Shown piece after piece: positions 44,280 through 55,479 of a DNA stretch of 64,000 nt. A model generated the notes under the pieces. It made no database searches, had not been told where the DNA came from, and was given only the letters and a program-made list of their open reading frames with translations. Within the stretch, counting starts at the first letter, position 1. Every line of letters begins with the position of its first letter. Position numbers and translations under genes: made by a program. The stretch is from Zantedeschia hybrid cultivar (Eukaryota > Streptophyta > Magnoliopsida > Alismatales > Araceae), in assembly GCA_030544215.1 (NCBI GenBank), contig JARZZO010000001.1, positions 44,113,098 to 44,177,097 on the forward strand, in the 5' to 3' direction.

Positions 44280-47200
44280 TTAGCTGTACGGATTCCAATG
44301 GGCAATTTTGAAGGTTTTCAATTTTAAGCGTTGCCCATTAACAGTAAATGTCTGTCCATTTTTTGGATCCATGATCTTGACTGCACCATGGTCAAAAGCT
44401 TTAATTACCAAGAATGGCCCATCCCATCTTGATTTCAATTTCCCAGGGAACAAACGCAACCTTGAGTTAAATAGCCAGACTTTTTGATTATGGTAGAAAG
44501 ATTTTCTCACAATATGTTTATCATGAAAAGCTTTAGTCTTGGCTTTATAGATTTTCGAGTTCTCATAGGCTTCATTTCTTATTTCATCTAGTTCGCTCAA
44601 TTGTAAGGTTCGGTGTGAGCCTGCTTTGACTAGATCAAAATTGACCTGTTTGATAGCCCAATAAGCTCTATGTTCTAATTCCACTGGGAGATGGCAGGCT
44701 TTTCCAAAGACTAGCCTGTATGGTGACATGCCAATAGGAGTTTTATAAGCAGTTCGATAGGCCCACAAAGCATCATATAACCTTTCGGACCAATATTTTC
44801 TGTCGGGCCTAACAGATTTTTGCAAGATATTCTTGATTTCTCTATTGGATATCTCTACTTGGCCACTAGTTTGGGGATGGTAAGGGGTAGCAAGCTTATG
44901 AGTAATCCCATATCTTTTGAGCAATGCTCGAAATTGAGAATGAGTGAAGTGCGAACCCCCATCACTAATGATAGCCTTTGGCCATCCGAACCTAGAAAAG
45001 ATATTCTTCTGTACAAATTTCATTACCACTTTGTGATCATTGGTTCGGGTGGCTATTGCTTCAATCCATTTAGACACATAGTCCACTGCCACCAAGATGT
45101 ATTCGCATCCAAAAGATGGTGGAAAAGGGTCCATGAAATCTATTCCCCAAACATCAAAAATCTCAACCACTAAGATTGGATTTAGAGGCATCATATCTCT
45201 ATTAGTCATATTTCCAACAGCTTGACATCTTAGGCATGTTTTGCTGAACTCATAAGCATCCTTGAAAAGTGTGGGCCAGTAGAAACCGCTTTGTAAAACC
45301 TTTGCTGCGGTTTTCTTTCCAGAGAAATGTCCTCCACAAGTAAGGTTATGGGAAAAGTTCAAAACACTTTGTTGTTCTTCTTCAGGCACACATCTCCGGA
45401 TTATTTGATCTGGACAAATTTTGAAGAGTTCAGGGTCTTCCCAAAAATAATACTTCTCTTGAGAGAAGAATTTATCTTTTTCATTTTTTGTCCATCCTTG
45501 TGGGATTTGACCAGTCACCTTAAAATTCACAATATGTGCATACCATGGTGGTGACATGTGGGAAATGGCTAAGAGGTGTTCATCAGGGAATGAGTCTCTC
45601 ATTGGTTCATTATCTGAATTCATGATTCGGGAGAGATGGTCAGCCACCACATTCTCGGATCCCTTTTTGTCCCGGATCTCCAAATCAAATTCTTGGAGGA
45701 GTAGGATCCACCTGATTAATCTTGGTTTGGCATCTTTCTTTGTTAACAAATATTTCAATGCCGAGTGATCAGAATAAATAATCACTTTTGCCCCCAAAAG
45801 GTAAGATCGAAATTTCTCCAGAGCGAAAACAACAGCTAACAATTCTTTTTCTGTGGTGGTATAGTTCATTTGAGCATCTACAAGTGTACGACTTGCATAA
45901 TAAATCACCACAGGCTTTTTATTGATTCTTTGTCCCAGTACTGCCCCCATAGCATAATCAGAAGCATCGCACATTATCTCAAATGGCAATGACCAATCAG
46001 GCGATTGGAGAATGGGGGCTTTGATCAGAGCCTCTAATAAAGATTTAAATGCTTCCAAGCATTTCTCATCAATATGGAATGGGACATCTTTGGCTAAGAG
46101 AAGGGTTAATGGTCGGGCAATTTGGGAGGAATTTTGGATAAACCGGCGGTAGAAGCCGGCATGGCCCAAGAATGATCGAATCTGTTTTACCGAAGTGGGT
46201 GGAGGAAGATTGGCGATTAGGCTAACTTTAGCTTTATCCACTTCGATACCTCTTCCAGACACTATATGGCCCAAAACTATGCCCTCTTTAACCATGAAAT
46301 GGCTCTTTTCCCAACTTAGAACCAAATTGGTCTCTATGCATCTTCCCAGTACATTTTTCAAATTCTCCAGACAAATTTCAAATGAATCCCCGAATATTGA
46401 AAAATCATCCATGAATACTTCAAGGAATTCTCCCACCATATCTGAAAAGATGGCCAACATGCACCTTTGGAAAGTTGCTGGTGCATTACATAGTCCAAAT
46501 GGCATTCTTCGGAATGCAAACGTGCCAAATGGACATGTGAATGTGGTTTTCTCCTGATCTTCTGGGTATATAGCCACTTGATTATATCCCGAATATCCAT
46601 CTAAGAAACAGAAATATTTCTGACCCGCTAGCTTTTCCAAAATCTGATCAATAAACGGGAGTGGGAAATGATCTTTCTTTGTCATTGTGTTCAATTTTCT
46701 GTAATCAATACAAACTCTCCACCCCGTGGTTAGCCTAGTGGGCATTTCTTCACCTTTTTCATTTGTTACCACAGTTAAGCCAGACTTCTTTGGCACTACT
46801 TGGGTTGGGCTTACCCACTTGCTATCAGATATCGGGTATATGATACCCGCATCTAGCCATTTCACCACTTCCTTTTTAACCACTTCCATCATAATAGGAT
46901 TCAATTTCCTTTGCATTTCTCCACTTGGTTTTGCATTATCTTCAAGATAAATATGATGCATGCATGTGGTTGGGCTTATTCCTTTCAAATCAGCTACTGA
47001 CCACCCTATGGCTTCTTTATGAGTTCGAAGAACTTCAATGAGTTGTTCTTCTTGGGTAGGGTTAAGATCCGTAGCTATGATCACAGGTAGAGTTTCAGAT
47101 GGGCCCAAAAAGACATATTTGAGAGATTCCGGCAAAGGTTTGAGCTCTAACTGAGGAGGAACCTGGAGAGATGGAGGAGTAGGTTCTAGATTGAGTTCAG

Positions 47201-49799
47201 GTAAAGGCTCAACCTTGTTGGGCTGCCAGGTCTTTTTATTCAAATCTGATATGGCCATTAACTCTTCTTCCTCTTCAAGTTGGGCCGAAGGGGATGTTTC
47301 TACAATCTTATCAATCACATCAATTGCAAAGCAATCTTCTCCATCCTGCATATGGCCAGAAGCTTTGAAAATATTGAGAGATAATTTGTGGTCTCCAAAT
47401 GAGATATCCATTAATCCAGATTTGCAGTTGATGATGGCATTTGCAGTAGCTAGAAAAGGTCGGCCCAATATGATTGGGCTATTTCTCAGATGTTGAACGG
47501 GCTCCATGTCAAGGATGACAAAATCAACTGGGAAGTAGCAAGTATCAATCCTGACAATGACATCTTCCACCATTCCTTTCGGTGTCCTAAGAGATCTATC
47601 GGCCAATTGTAGGATCACCGGAGTTGGTTTCAATTCTCCTATCCCAAATTTTTCATAAACTGAGGTGGGTAATAGGTTCACACTTGCTCCAAGGTCCAAT
47701 AATGCCTTATCAAAGGTGGTTCCTTCAACAACACAAGAGATAAGTGGTGCTCCAGGGTCTTTCATCTTTTTAGGCAGTTGGTTGAGCAAAATGGCACTCA
47801 CTTCTTCAGACAAAAAGACTTTTTTGGGATTTGCTTTAGGCTCTCTCTTGTGAGTGCAAAGTTCTTTCAAAAACTTGGCATAGGCCGGCACATGTTGGAT
47901 TGCATCAACCAATGGTATGTTAATGTTGACTTGTTTAAATAAGTCCATTAACTGTTCATTTTTGGCTTGGATTTGATGCTTTCTTTGTTCTTTGCCATTT
48001 TCTAAAGTTTGTGGAAAATGGATTTTTGGTTTATAATTCTCAGGATATTCCTCCATTTTTCCTTTTCCTTGAATGATATTGGGTTGTTCATTCCCATCTT
48101 CATCTTCTTCCTCTTTTTCTTCTTCATTTTGTTCAGGATTGGGCTGACTAGATCCTTGATTTGGGTAAGGATCCAGCAAGACTTTACCACTTCTTAAGGC
48201 CAAAATTGCTTTCGCATTTTCTAACTGTGGGCCTCTTGGTAGATTTGTGGCCATTTGAGGTTGGGCTTGAGGGTTAGGTAGGATTGGTTGATGTTGGAAA
48301 CCCGGAGGATAGTTTCGCGGGTTTGCAATGGGTTGACTTGGTAATGGGCCCACTTCCCTCCTCATGGTTGTATCAGCCATTTGACCCAATTGGGCTTCCA
48401 ATTTTGAAATGGATTGTTGTTGAGAGATGACCAATTGTTGCAATTGTTGCTGTTGTTGTTGTTGATTCATGAGTAATTGTTGCAGCATATTGAATTTGTC
48501 ATCATTTTGATTTGATGGCTGATGTTGTGGGATTTGATATGGAGGTTGAGAGAATATATTTTGGTTGTTATTTGGCTGAAAGTAAGGAGCTTGAGCTTGG
48601 GACTGGATAGGTTGGCTTTTATTGAAAGATTGATTTGGATAGTAATTCTGTTGATGGGCCCTGTTCTGAAAATTTTGTGCTTGTGGATTTGGAGCTTGGG
48701 CTTGTTGAGATTTCCATGAAAAATTAGGATGATTCTTCCAACCAGGGTTGTAGGTGTTAGAATATAGATCATGATTGGGTTTTGAATAACCCTGGGCTGC
48801 TTGGACTTGTTCTTGGATGAATGGTGGCAATTGGGCTACTGTAGGACACTCACTGACATGGTGAGTTGGGCTGGCACAAAGACTACAAGCTTCTTGATAA
48901 GATGGAGAAGATTCGGAGTAAGGTCTTGATTGTGCATGGCTATTAGATCCTTGGTTATTCGAACCTAGGACTTGGTCTAGCTTTTAGGCCATAAGATCCA
49001 TTTTGCTCATTTGTTGGGCCAGAAGGTCCACCTTATCCAACTTTTGAGCCAAGGCATTGATATCCATCTTAGGTTCAAATTCTCCTCTATTTCTTATTTC
49101 ATAAACTCCAGTCCGTTTGGATGTTCCCACAGATCTTTCATATGATGAAAGTGAAGCATGATTTATTGAATTTTCACTTAGCATTTCAAACAAATCATAA
49201 GCTTCTTCCTCACTTTTGCTCATGAATGCTCCTCCACAAGATGCATCAACCATTTGCCTGTATTGTGCATCTAAACCTTCATAGAATGCTTGCACAATTT
49301 GCCATCTAGACAATCCATGGTGTGGACATTTTCTCAACAATTCTTTCAATCGTTCCCAAGATTCATGAATTTGTTCTCCTGGTAGTTGTGAGAATCCAGT
49401 TATAGCCCTTCTCATTGTATTTGTTCTCCCAATAGGATAGAATTTTTTTAGGAATTCTTGTTGCATTTCGGGCCAAGTCTTAATGGGCTTCCCTATCGTT
49501 CCAAGCCAATATTTGGCTTTGTCCTTAAGTGAAAAAGGGAATAGGGTAAGTCGAAGGGCATCTTCTGTGAAATCTTGAATTTTCACGGTTGAACAAATTT
49601 CAAAGAATTCATACAAATGTTTATATGGATCTTCATTGGTATTCCCATAAAAAGATGGGAGCATTTGGATGGTGCTTGGCTTGATCTCATAATGGCTAAC
49701 ATGGATATTAGGCAATTGGATACAAGATGAAGGATTATAGTCTTGAGGAATGAAGTATTCCTTCATTTGTTTTGGCATTTGTTGATTGTTTCCAGCCAT
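44280..49799 (-). pseudogene. gag-pol: Athila gag-pol polyprotein, one internal stop
   Basis: A single frame of 1,840 codons runs from ATG 49799 to TAA 44280, broken only by one TAA after KMDLMA (48986-48984). Gag has YWLGTIGKPIKTWPEMQQEF and IVQAFYEGLD; the zinc knuckle CSLCASPTHHVSEC (near 48887-48846) follows the stop. Next come a Gln-rich linker and a protease with LLDLGASVNLLP (Asp-Leu-Gly, usual for Athila). RT has WRVCIDYRKLNTMTKKDHFP, FLDGYSGYNQVA and FMDDFSIFG. RNase H has MCDASDYAMGAVLGQ. Integrase has HFSGKKTAAKVL, CLRCQ, GIDFMDPFP, SDGGSHF and GQVEISNREIKN. All catalytic centres look intact. The frame is open for about 20 codons upstream of this ATG, so translation could start otherwise. 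Confidence 0.93.
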
Positions 49800-50823
49800 T
49801 TGATGTTGAATATTGGTTTGGTGATGTAGGTATCTCTCAATTTCTTGAATGGGTTTGATAATATATGGCTTTTGAGATCATCTACCTAGCATACACTAGA
49901 CCAAGATGAGATGAGAATGGTTATTTTTGTGATTTTTATTTTTATATATTTTTTATGTTTATTTATGCAAAGACAAACAAGTTAATAACAAATTCCTAAT
50001 GACCTAAGTGTATCCTAGACTTAAGGATGAGATTTCTCACAAAATGGCTAGAATTCACTATGAATCACCCCTACAATAGATCAATCGGCCAGGTAAGAGG
50101 TGGGATAGTGGGAGGCTCCCCCTACTTTCGTAGGGACCTAATTAAATAACCACTTGTCCACTTAGGCGTTTGCCTTTGTAACTTCTAGCCTAGACACCGT
50201 TGTCCAAAGTAGAAATGAATTCAAAGCTCGGTCCAATCATAGTGTGAACCCTAGGTGCAATTGCTACTTGATTTTTATTGTGCTTGGGACAATGCAAGAT
50301 GGAGTGTTTGTGGTTTGTGGGCCAAGGAAGGGTGATGAAATCCCCACCTTATCTTGTTATGAAGATGCCCTTAAATTATTTTATCAATGAGATGCACACC
50401 ACAATTCAATCAAGTTTGTTTTGTGCAATAATGAAATGACAATGCATGAACATGTTATTTGCACAATTTAGAAAGACTTACCTTGCCTCCCGCACTCTTC
50501 AACATGAAATAAATGACAAAAATTTAAAACTAATGCATTCCTAAATGATGCATGTCCTAAAAACATGGTAGTTTGGTTTCTAATCTTGAAATGCAATTTT
50601 TTTTTAATTTTGTTTTTCTGATTTTTTTTTTTATTATTTAATGAGGGCTATATCTATTTTAAGCAAATCTAAAAATAAAAATATCAAAAAGATTGGAACA
50701 AACTCACCAAGTTGAGCTTTCCTTTTGTCTTCTTTTTTTTTTAAATTCCTGCAAAAAGAGAAAATGAATGTGAGTATGGATTTATACAAATGGACCCAAA
50801 ATAATCAAAATTAAAATTCTAAT
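49800..50823 (-). other. Athila leader
   Basis: Non-coding sequence between PBS and gag, with T-rich runs near 50590-50640 and 50735-50745. No feature is recognised. Confidence 0.6.
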
Positions 50824-50841
50824 TCCCCGGCAACGGCGCCA
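50824..50841 (-). other. Athila primer binding site (tRNA-Asp)
   Basis: The minus strand TGGCGCCGTTGCCGGGGA is complementary to the 3' end of plant tRNA-Asp plus CCA, the usual Athila primer, five bases from the LTR. Confidence 0.93.
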
Positions 50842-51499
50842 AAAATTGATGCGTACTTAAATGCCGTCGTTAAAACACAAATAACATCAATCTTAATTTC
50901 CGAGTCTCAATTAAAGATAAAAAGGTAGTGCATGGATGAGACCGGGTCGATCCACGGGGAAATAGAGTTTTTAACTTTGAAAATCATGGTTTTTTAGTGG
51001 AAACAATGTTAACAAGTGTGACTTTGAGATGCAAATCTTGAAAAGATGACCAATTAATTACCGGAATTTACCCACACTTCTAAAACACTAAATCGCCTAG
51101 GTTTTATTAAGACAACACTAATAAGACCCCACTAATGACCTAAACTAAAATATGTAAATCTAACTAAATGTCTAAATAATAAACATTATAAATATACTAT
51201 CCTTAAGAAGGTAGCTATTTCTATAAGACTAAATTATCAAGCTACTGCATAAAAGAAAACTGATACAAAATTAGATATTTAAGGAAAAATTACAATGAGA
51301 GTTTTCAAGACTAATTGAACTAAACACACTAAAAAAAATACAAAGAACAAACTCAAACATCAACAGTGGCAAGAATCGCAGCAAAGGGGCTTCTGGCCAA
51401 GAGGCTTCTGCGTGTGGAGCGGTGCAGTGAACCGCGAGGGGGTACGTGGCAACAGATGGGAGCGGGGGCGCTTTGGACCGGGGCGGCGCTGCAGACGAG

Positions 51500-51639
51500 G
51501 GCGCTGCAGGCGAGGCAGCGGCGCGGCAGGCGAGGCAGCGGCGCGGCAGGCGAGGCAGCGGCGCGGCAGGCGAGGCAGCGGCGCGGCAGGCGAGGCAGCG
51601 GCGCGGCAGGCGAGGCAGCAGCGCGGCAGGCGAGGCACT
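51500..51639 (-). repeat. 20-bp minisatellite, seven copies (Athila 5' LTR)
   Basis: The same unit as in the 3' LTR, but seven copies; the internal copies are identical, suggesting recent expansion. Confidence 0.95.
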
Positions 51640-52483
51640 GGTGGGACCTCGAGCGCGGCAGGCGAGGCCGAGCGGGGGCGGCTGACGCGTGGCGACGGCT
51701 GAGCGGGAACCTCCGCTCCGGTGCGCACGGGCGACGAGGCGCGGCGGCGCGAATCCGCCGGCGCTGCCGCGTGGCGGAGCGTGGCGGCGGCCGACGTTGG
51801 CGGGCCCAGGACCGCAGGCGCTGCTGCGCGTGGGCACGCCGCGTGGCGGGGGCTGCGCGAGCTACAATGGCTGGGTGGGCCGCTCTTTGGCACAGGCGAC
51901 GATGTGGAGCTCGTCGTGCTCCTGGGTGCTGCCACGTGGTTGGCTCGTTCGGCGAGGTGGGACCAACTCGTGCAAAGAAAGAAAGAGAGAGAGAGAAACT
52001 GACCGAGAGAGAAGGGGGAGAGCGACAGTGTGCGGGTGAGAGAAAGTAAAAGAAAGAAAGGGAGAGAGAGAAACTAATAGAGAGAGGGAGGAAAAGCAGA
52101 GAGAGAGAGAAAATGACAGAGAAAGAAAAGGGAGAGAGATGCGTAGGGGGAGAGAGAGAACAGTGGGAGTGAGGGAGAGAAAACTGTGGGAGAGAGAGGG
52201 ATTAAAAAATTTCTGAAAATTTCCGGGCTCCCCCTTTTGGTTTCCTCCCTTGGTTTTATAGAAAGAGGGGAGGATTTGAATTTCAAAAATAGATTTAAAA
52301 ATCCTGTCATTAAGCTCCCTTTGATTAGGGGATCCTCTTTAAAACATTAATTGGTATTTTGAATTTCGAATTTTTTGAAATGGATCCTCCTTTCTTTGAA
52401 TTTCAGAATTCCCTCCTCCTTTCTCTCTTAGTTGGCATGTGGGCCCCAGTTGAAGCTAAAATACGAAAATAAAATGTTGTTTT

Positions 52484-52550
52484 TGTCAGGATTCGAACCC
52501 TGGTTGCTTCCTTGAAGTTCGGGTGGTCCAACCACTATGCCATCTGCTTG
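52484..52550 (-). other. tRNA-like module in Athila 5' LTR
   Basis: Second copy of the module, with the A box at 52542-52532 and the B box at 52499-52489 unchanged. Confidence 0.75.
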
Positions 52551-52798
52551 TTCATGTCCTGTTTTCACATAAAATATCAGTTAAGTTCTTATAGCCGCAA
52601 ATCATTCAACTGCACATTAAATAATTGCTGAGAAAATGGAGTTGCTGCCCTTATTCCATCCATGGAGTGGTGATATTTGAAATTCAGATTTTGAATGCGC
52701 AAATGGTTTATCTATCATTCCATGTGATTTTGTTTGTTAAATTGATAGCAAAGTATGTAGTTTTCAGCTGTTATTTATGTAAAATTGTGGACTTATCA

Positions 52799-53880
52799 GC
52801 ATCCCGAACTTGGAACTTAAGATTTGATGAAGCAATCAAATCTTATGACTTCATTAAGAATGAAGATGAACCTTGTATATACAAAAAGGTTAGTGGGAGC
52901 GCAGTTATCTTTTTGGTAATGATGTAGGAATGCTGTCATCAGTAAAGGCTTGGTTATCCAAAAACTTCTCCATGAAAGATTTGGGAGAAGCATCCTATAT
53001 TCTGGGAATAAGGATCTATCGAGATAGGTCCAAAAGGATGCTTGGATTGTCCCAATCTATGTACATAGATACCATAGTCAAAAGGTTTGGCATGGAAAAT
53101 TCCAAGAGAGGCCTCGTTCCTATGAGGCATGGAATTTATCTCTCTAAAGAAATGTCTCCCAAGACACCTGAAGAGAGAGCATACATGGATAGAGTTCCTT
53201 ATGCCTCGGCAATAGGATCTATCATGTATGCAATGCTATGTACTAGGCTTGATGTGGCACACCCACTAAGTGTCACCAGTAGATATCAGGCTGATCCAGG
53301 TGAGGAACACTGGAAGGCGGTGAAATGTATCCTTAGATACTTGAGAAGGACTAAGGATCTATTTCTCGTTTATGGAGGAAACGACTTGGAACTTCGAGGA
53401 TTTACTGACTCGAGTTTCCAGTCGGATATGGATGACAGCAAATCCATGTCTGGATTTGTGTTCATGTTAAATGGAGGTGCAGTAAGTTGGAAGAGTTCCA
53501 AACAGGAAACTACTGCAGATTCGACGACCGAAGCAGAATACATTGCTGCAGCAGAAGCGGCCAAGGAGGCGGTTTGGATGAAGAAGTTCATCTCGGCGCT
53601 TGGAGTCGTTCCAAGCATTTCAGATCATGTTCCATTATTGTGTGACAACAATGGGGCAATAGCTCAAGCGAAGGAGCCTAGATCACATTAGAAGTCAAAG
53701 AACATTCTGAGACGATTTCATCTGATTCGTGAGATCATCGCCCGATGAGATATAGTAGTTGAGAAAGTCTCATCTGAAGATAACGTAGCAGATCCCTTGA
53801 CTAAGCCATTGTCTCAAAACAATTTAGAACGTCACCTTAAGTCTATGGGACTTAGACACATGGGTGATTGGCTATAGTCC
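52799..53880 (+). pseudogene. pol: Copia RT C-terminal part and RNase H, catalytic box deleted
   Basis: The sequence resumes with ASRTWNLRFDEAIKSYDF and CIYKKVSGSAVIFLV, then shifts frame directly to NDVGMLSSVKAWLSKNFSMK. The YVDD-containing segment that belongs between is absent. RNase H is well kept (FTDSSFQSDMDDSKS, ADSTTEAEYIAAAEAAKEA), with one TAG after EPRSH and one TGA later, and the end reads ADPLTKPLSQNN...MGDWL-stop. The element cannot make an active RT. Confidence 0.92.
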
Positions 53881-53891
53881 AAGTGGGAGAA
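53881..53891 (+). other. Copia polypurine tract
   Basis: AAGTGGGAGAA lies directly before the 3' LTR. Confidence 0.9.
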
Positions 53892-55474
53892 TGTTAGAAT
53901 TGGGTGGCCTCAAAACCAATCATTGTACATTCTATTTCAGATTATTAATAAAGGCAATCATTTCTTCATTTAATAGTTTTCGCAATTAACTATCGTAATG
54001 AAGGTCCATAGACAAATGTATGGGATATTGAATCATGATGAGATCATGATAGTGAGATCAATATCCTAAGGCAATTGTCTTAAATAGTTCTCGATCATAG
54101 GATATTTGAGATGGACATTAAATATCCGATAAGATCGACACAAGTTATGTCTACTCATATGATGAGGGTGAATGATCTCACATTCACTCGTGTGGTAACA
54201 CTAAGACAAACAAGTGGGTGCTCATTAGAGAATGAGTTCATTGAACAGACCCAAATAAGAATTCCTGGATGGTAATTATACCTATTAGTCAACCAGGGAA
54301 TTCAATCGTTGCAGTAGCACAGTTGGTCCTTTGACCTGAGTCACCAATGATACCTTGTTTGTGGACCATTGTATCTTGATTCTCTGACTCGTGGACTTTA
54401 ACCATTAAGTCCACCATAATCGGTCTTTCGGATACAGTGGAAAGCTTGCGAAGGTAATTGAGTGAACAACAAGGGATCACTCACTCTTGGTATAAGACTG
54501 GAGAGAGAATGTCCCATGGATGTGTACACAGAAATCCCTGGCCAGGGTCAAATGAAAGAGATGTCTTTCTAGATATTAACTGTGTACTGGAATCCATCTG
54601 GATAATGCGATAGAGGGTTTGACTATAAAACCATACCCTTGCGTTATCGGGACATTGCATGAGTGAAGGATTATATCTGTGCGGTATCGGCAGACGGAAA
54701 GGTTCAATTGAAGGGCACAGTATCCCTGATATCTTCTGGGATCATGAGGTAGTGTTTGGTGCTGTTCATGATCAGAAGGCCAAGTGATTTGATTATCAGA
54801 TGATAATTCACTTGTTTATTAAATTAATCATTTAACATGTGATGTTTAAATGTTAATTAATAAATATTAAATTCGAAATAGTTCTAAGTTTAATGGGCCT
54901 GCAACCGGACTGATATATGGGCCTAGAGGGTCACACACATAAGAGTTCTCGTCAGACGGTGAGAGATGTTAAATTTCATGCTTATCTGGGTTTTTGTGAA
55001 AAGCTGCAGGATAAATATGAAGATTTAATGGAGAATTATCCAAGGCCAAACTCTTGGATAATCATGAGGATTAACTGTTGTGCTTATCCTTATTTCTATA
55101 TAAGGAGGGCCAAGGGGGAGTGGTAAAAAGTTAGTTGGATGAATTTTTACCCCAGATTCTCTCTCTCCTCTCTCTCTCTCCTTCTCTCTCTCTTGGAGTG
55201 GATCTGTCTCTCTCCGCGCATGGTGGATTTGAGATCTGGTCGGAGCACTCAAGTCGAGGAGGAAATCGCGTCTGCTGCGGGAACTCGTGTGGATACCTCT
55301 AGAGATCATGCGCGTGCGCGATTACCGAGTCGGCATCATCCATGGGAGATTCGAAACCCCGCAAAGGTGAAGAACTGTTCTTCCCACGTTAGTTTTAATA
55401 TCCGTTTTACGACTCCAGCAACCGATACAATGGAATCATTATTATTTCCGCTGCGTTCATGGCGATTCCTTACA
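53892..55474 (+). repeat. Copia 3' LTR
   Basis: The LTR is 1,583 bases, the partner of 34295-35879, with TATATAAG at 55097-55104. Followed by CATAT, the second copy of the target duplication. Confidence 0.95.
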
Positions 55475-55479
55475 CATAT

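Larger units (their letters stand above)
41148..52798 (-). mobile_element. Athila-lineage Ty3/gypsy retrotransposon inserted in copia RT
   Basis: Full length, 11,651 bases: 3' LTR 41148-43051, 5' LTR 50847-52798, tRNA-Asp PBS, polypurine tract, and a gag-pol frame with one stop. A perfect 5-bp duplication GCATC flanks it (41143-41147 and 52799-52803). By eye the LTRs differ at about 25 base positions (roughly 1.3 percent) apart from tandem-repeat number, less than those of the copia host, as nesting predicts. No envelope-like ORF is visible between pol and the 3' LTR. Confidence 0.96.
50847..52798 (-). repeat. Athila 5' LTR
   Basis: The LTR is 1,952 bases, nearly identical to the 3' LTR apart from three extra 20-bp units and a small deletion. 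TATAAAA is near 52262-52256. Confidence 0.95.
34295..55474 (+). mobile_element. Ty1/copia retrotransposon with Athila insertion
   Basis: LTRs 34295-35879 and 53892-55474, PBS at 35881, gag-pol, polypurine tract AAGTGGGAGAA. A perfect 5-bp duplication CATAT flanks it (34290-34294 and 55475-55479). Without the Athila insertion and its duplicated GCATC the element is about 9.5 kb. By eye the LTRs differ at about 27 positions in 1,583 plus a small indel, roughly 1.7 percent. Pol has several stops and lacks the RT catalytic box. I did not assign it to a named copia lineage. Confidence 0.95.
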
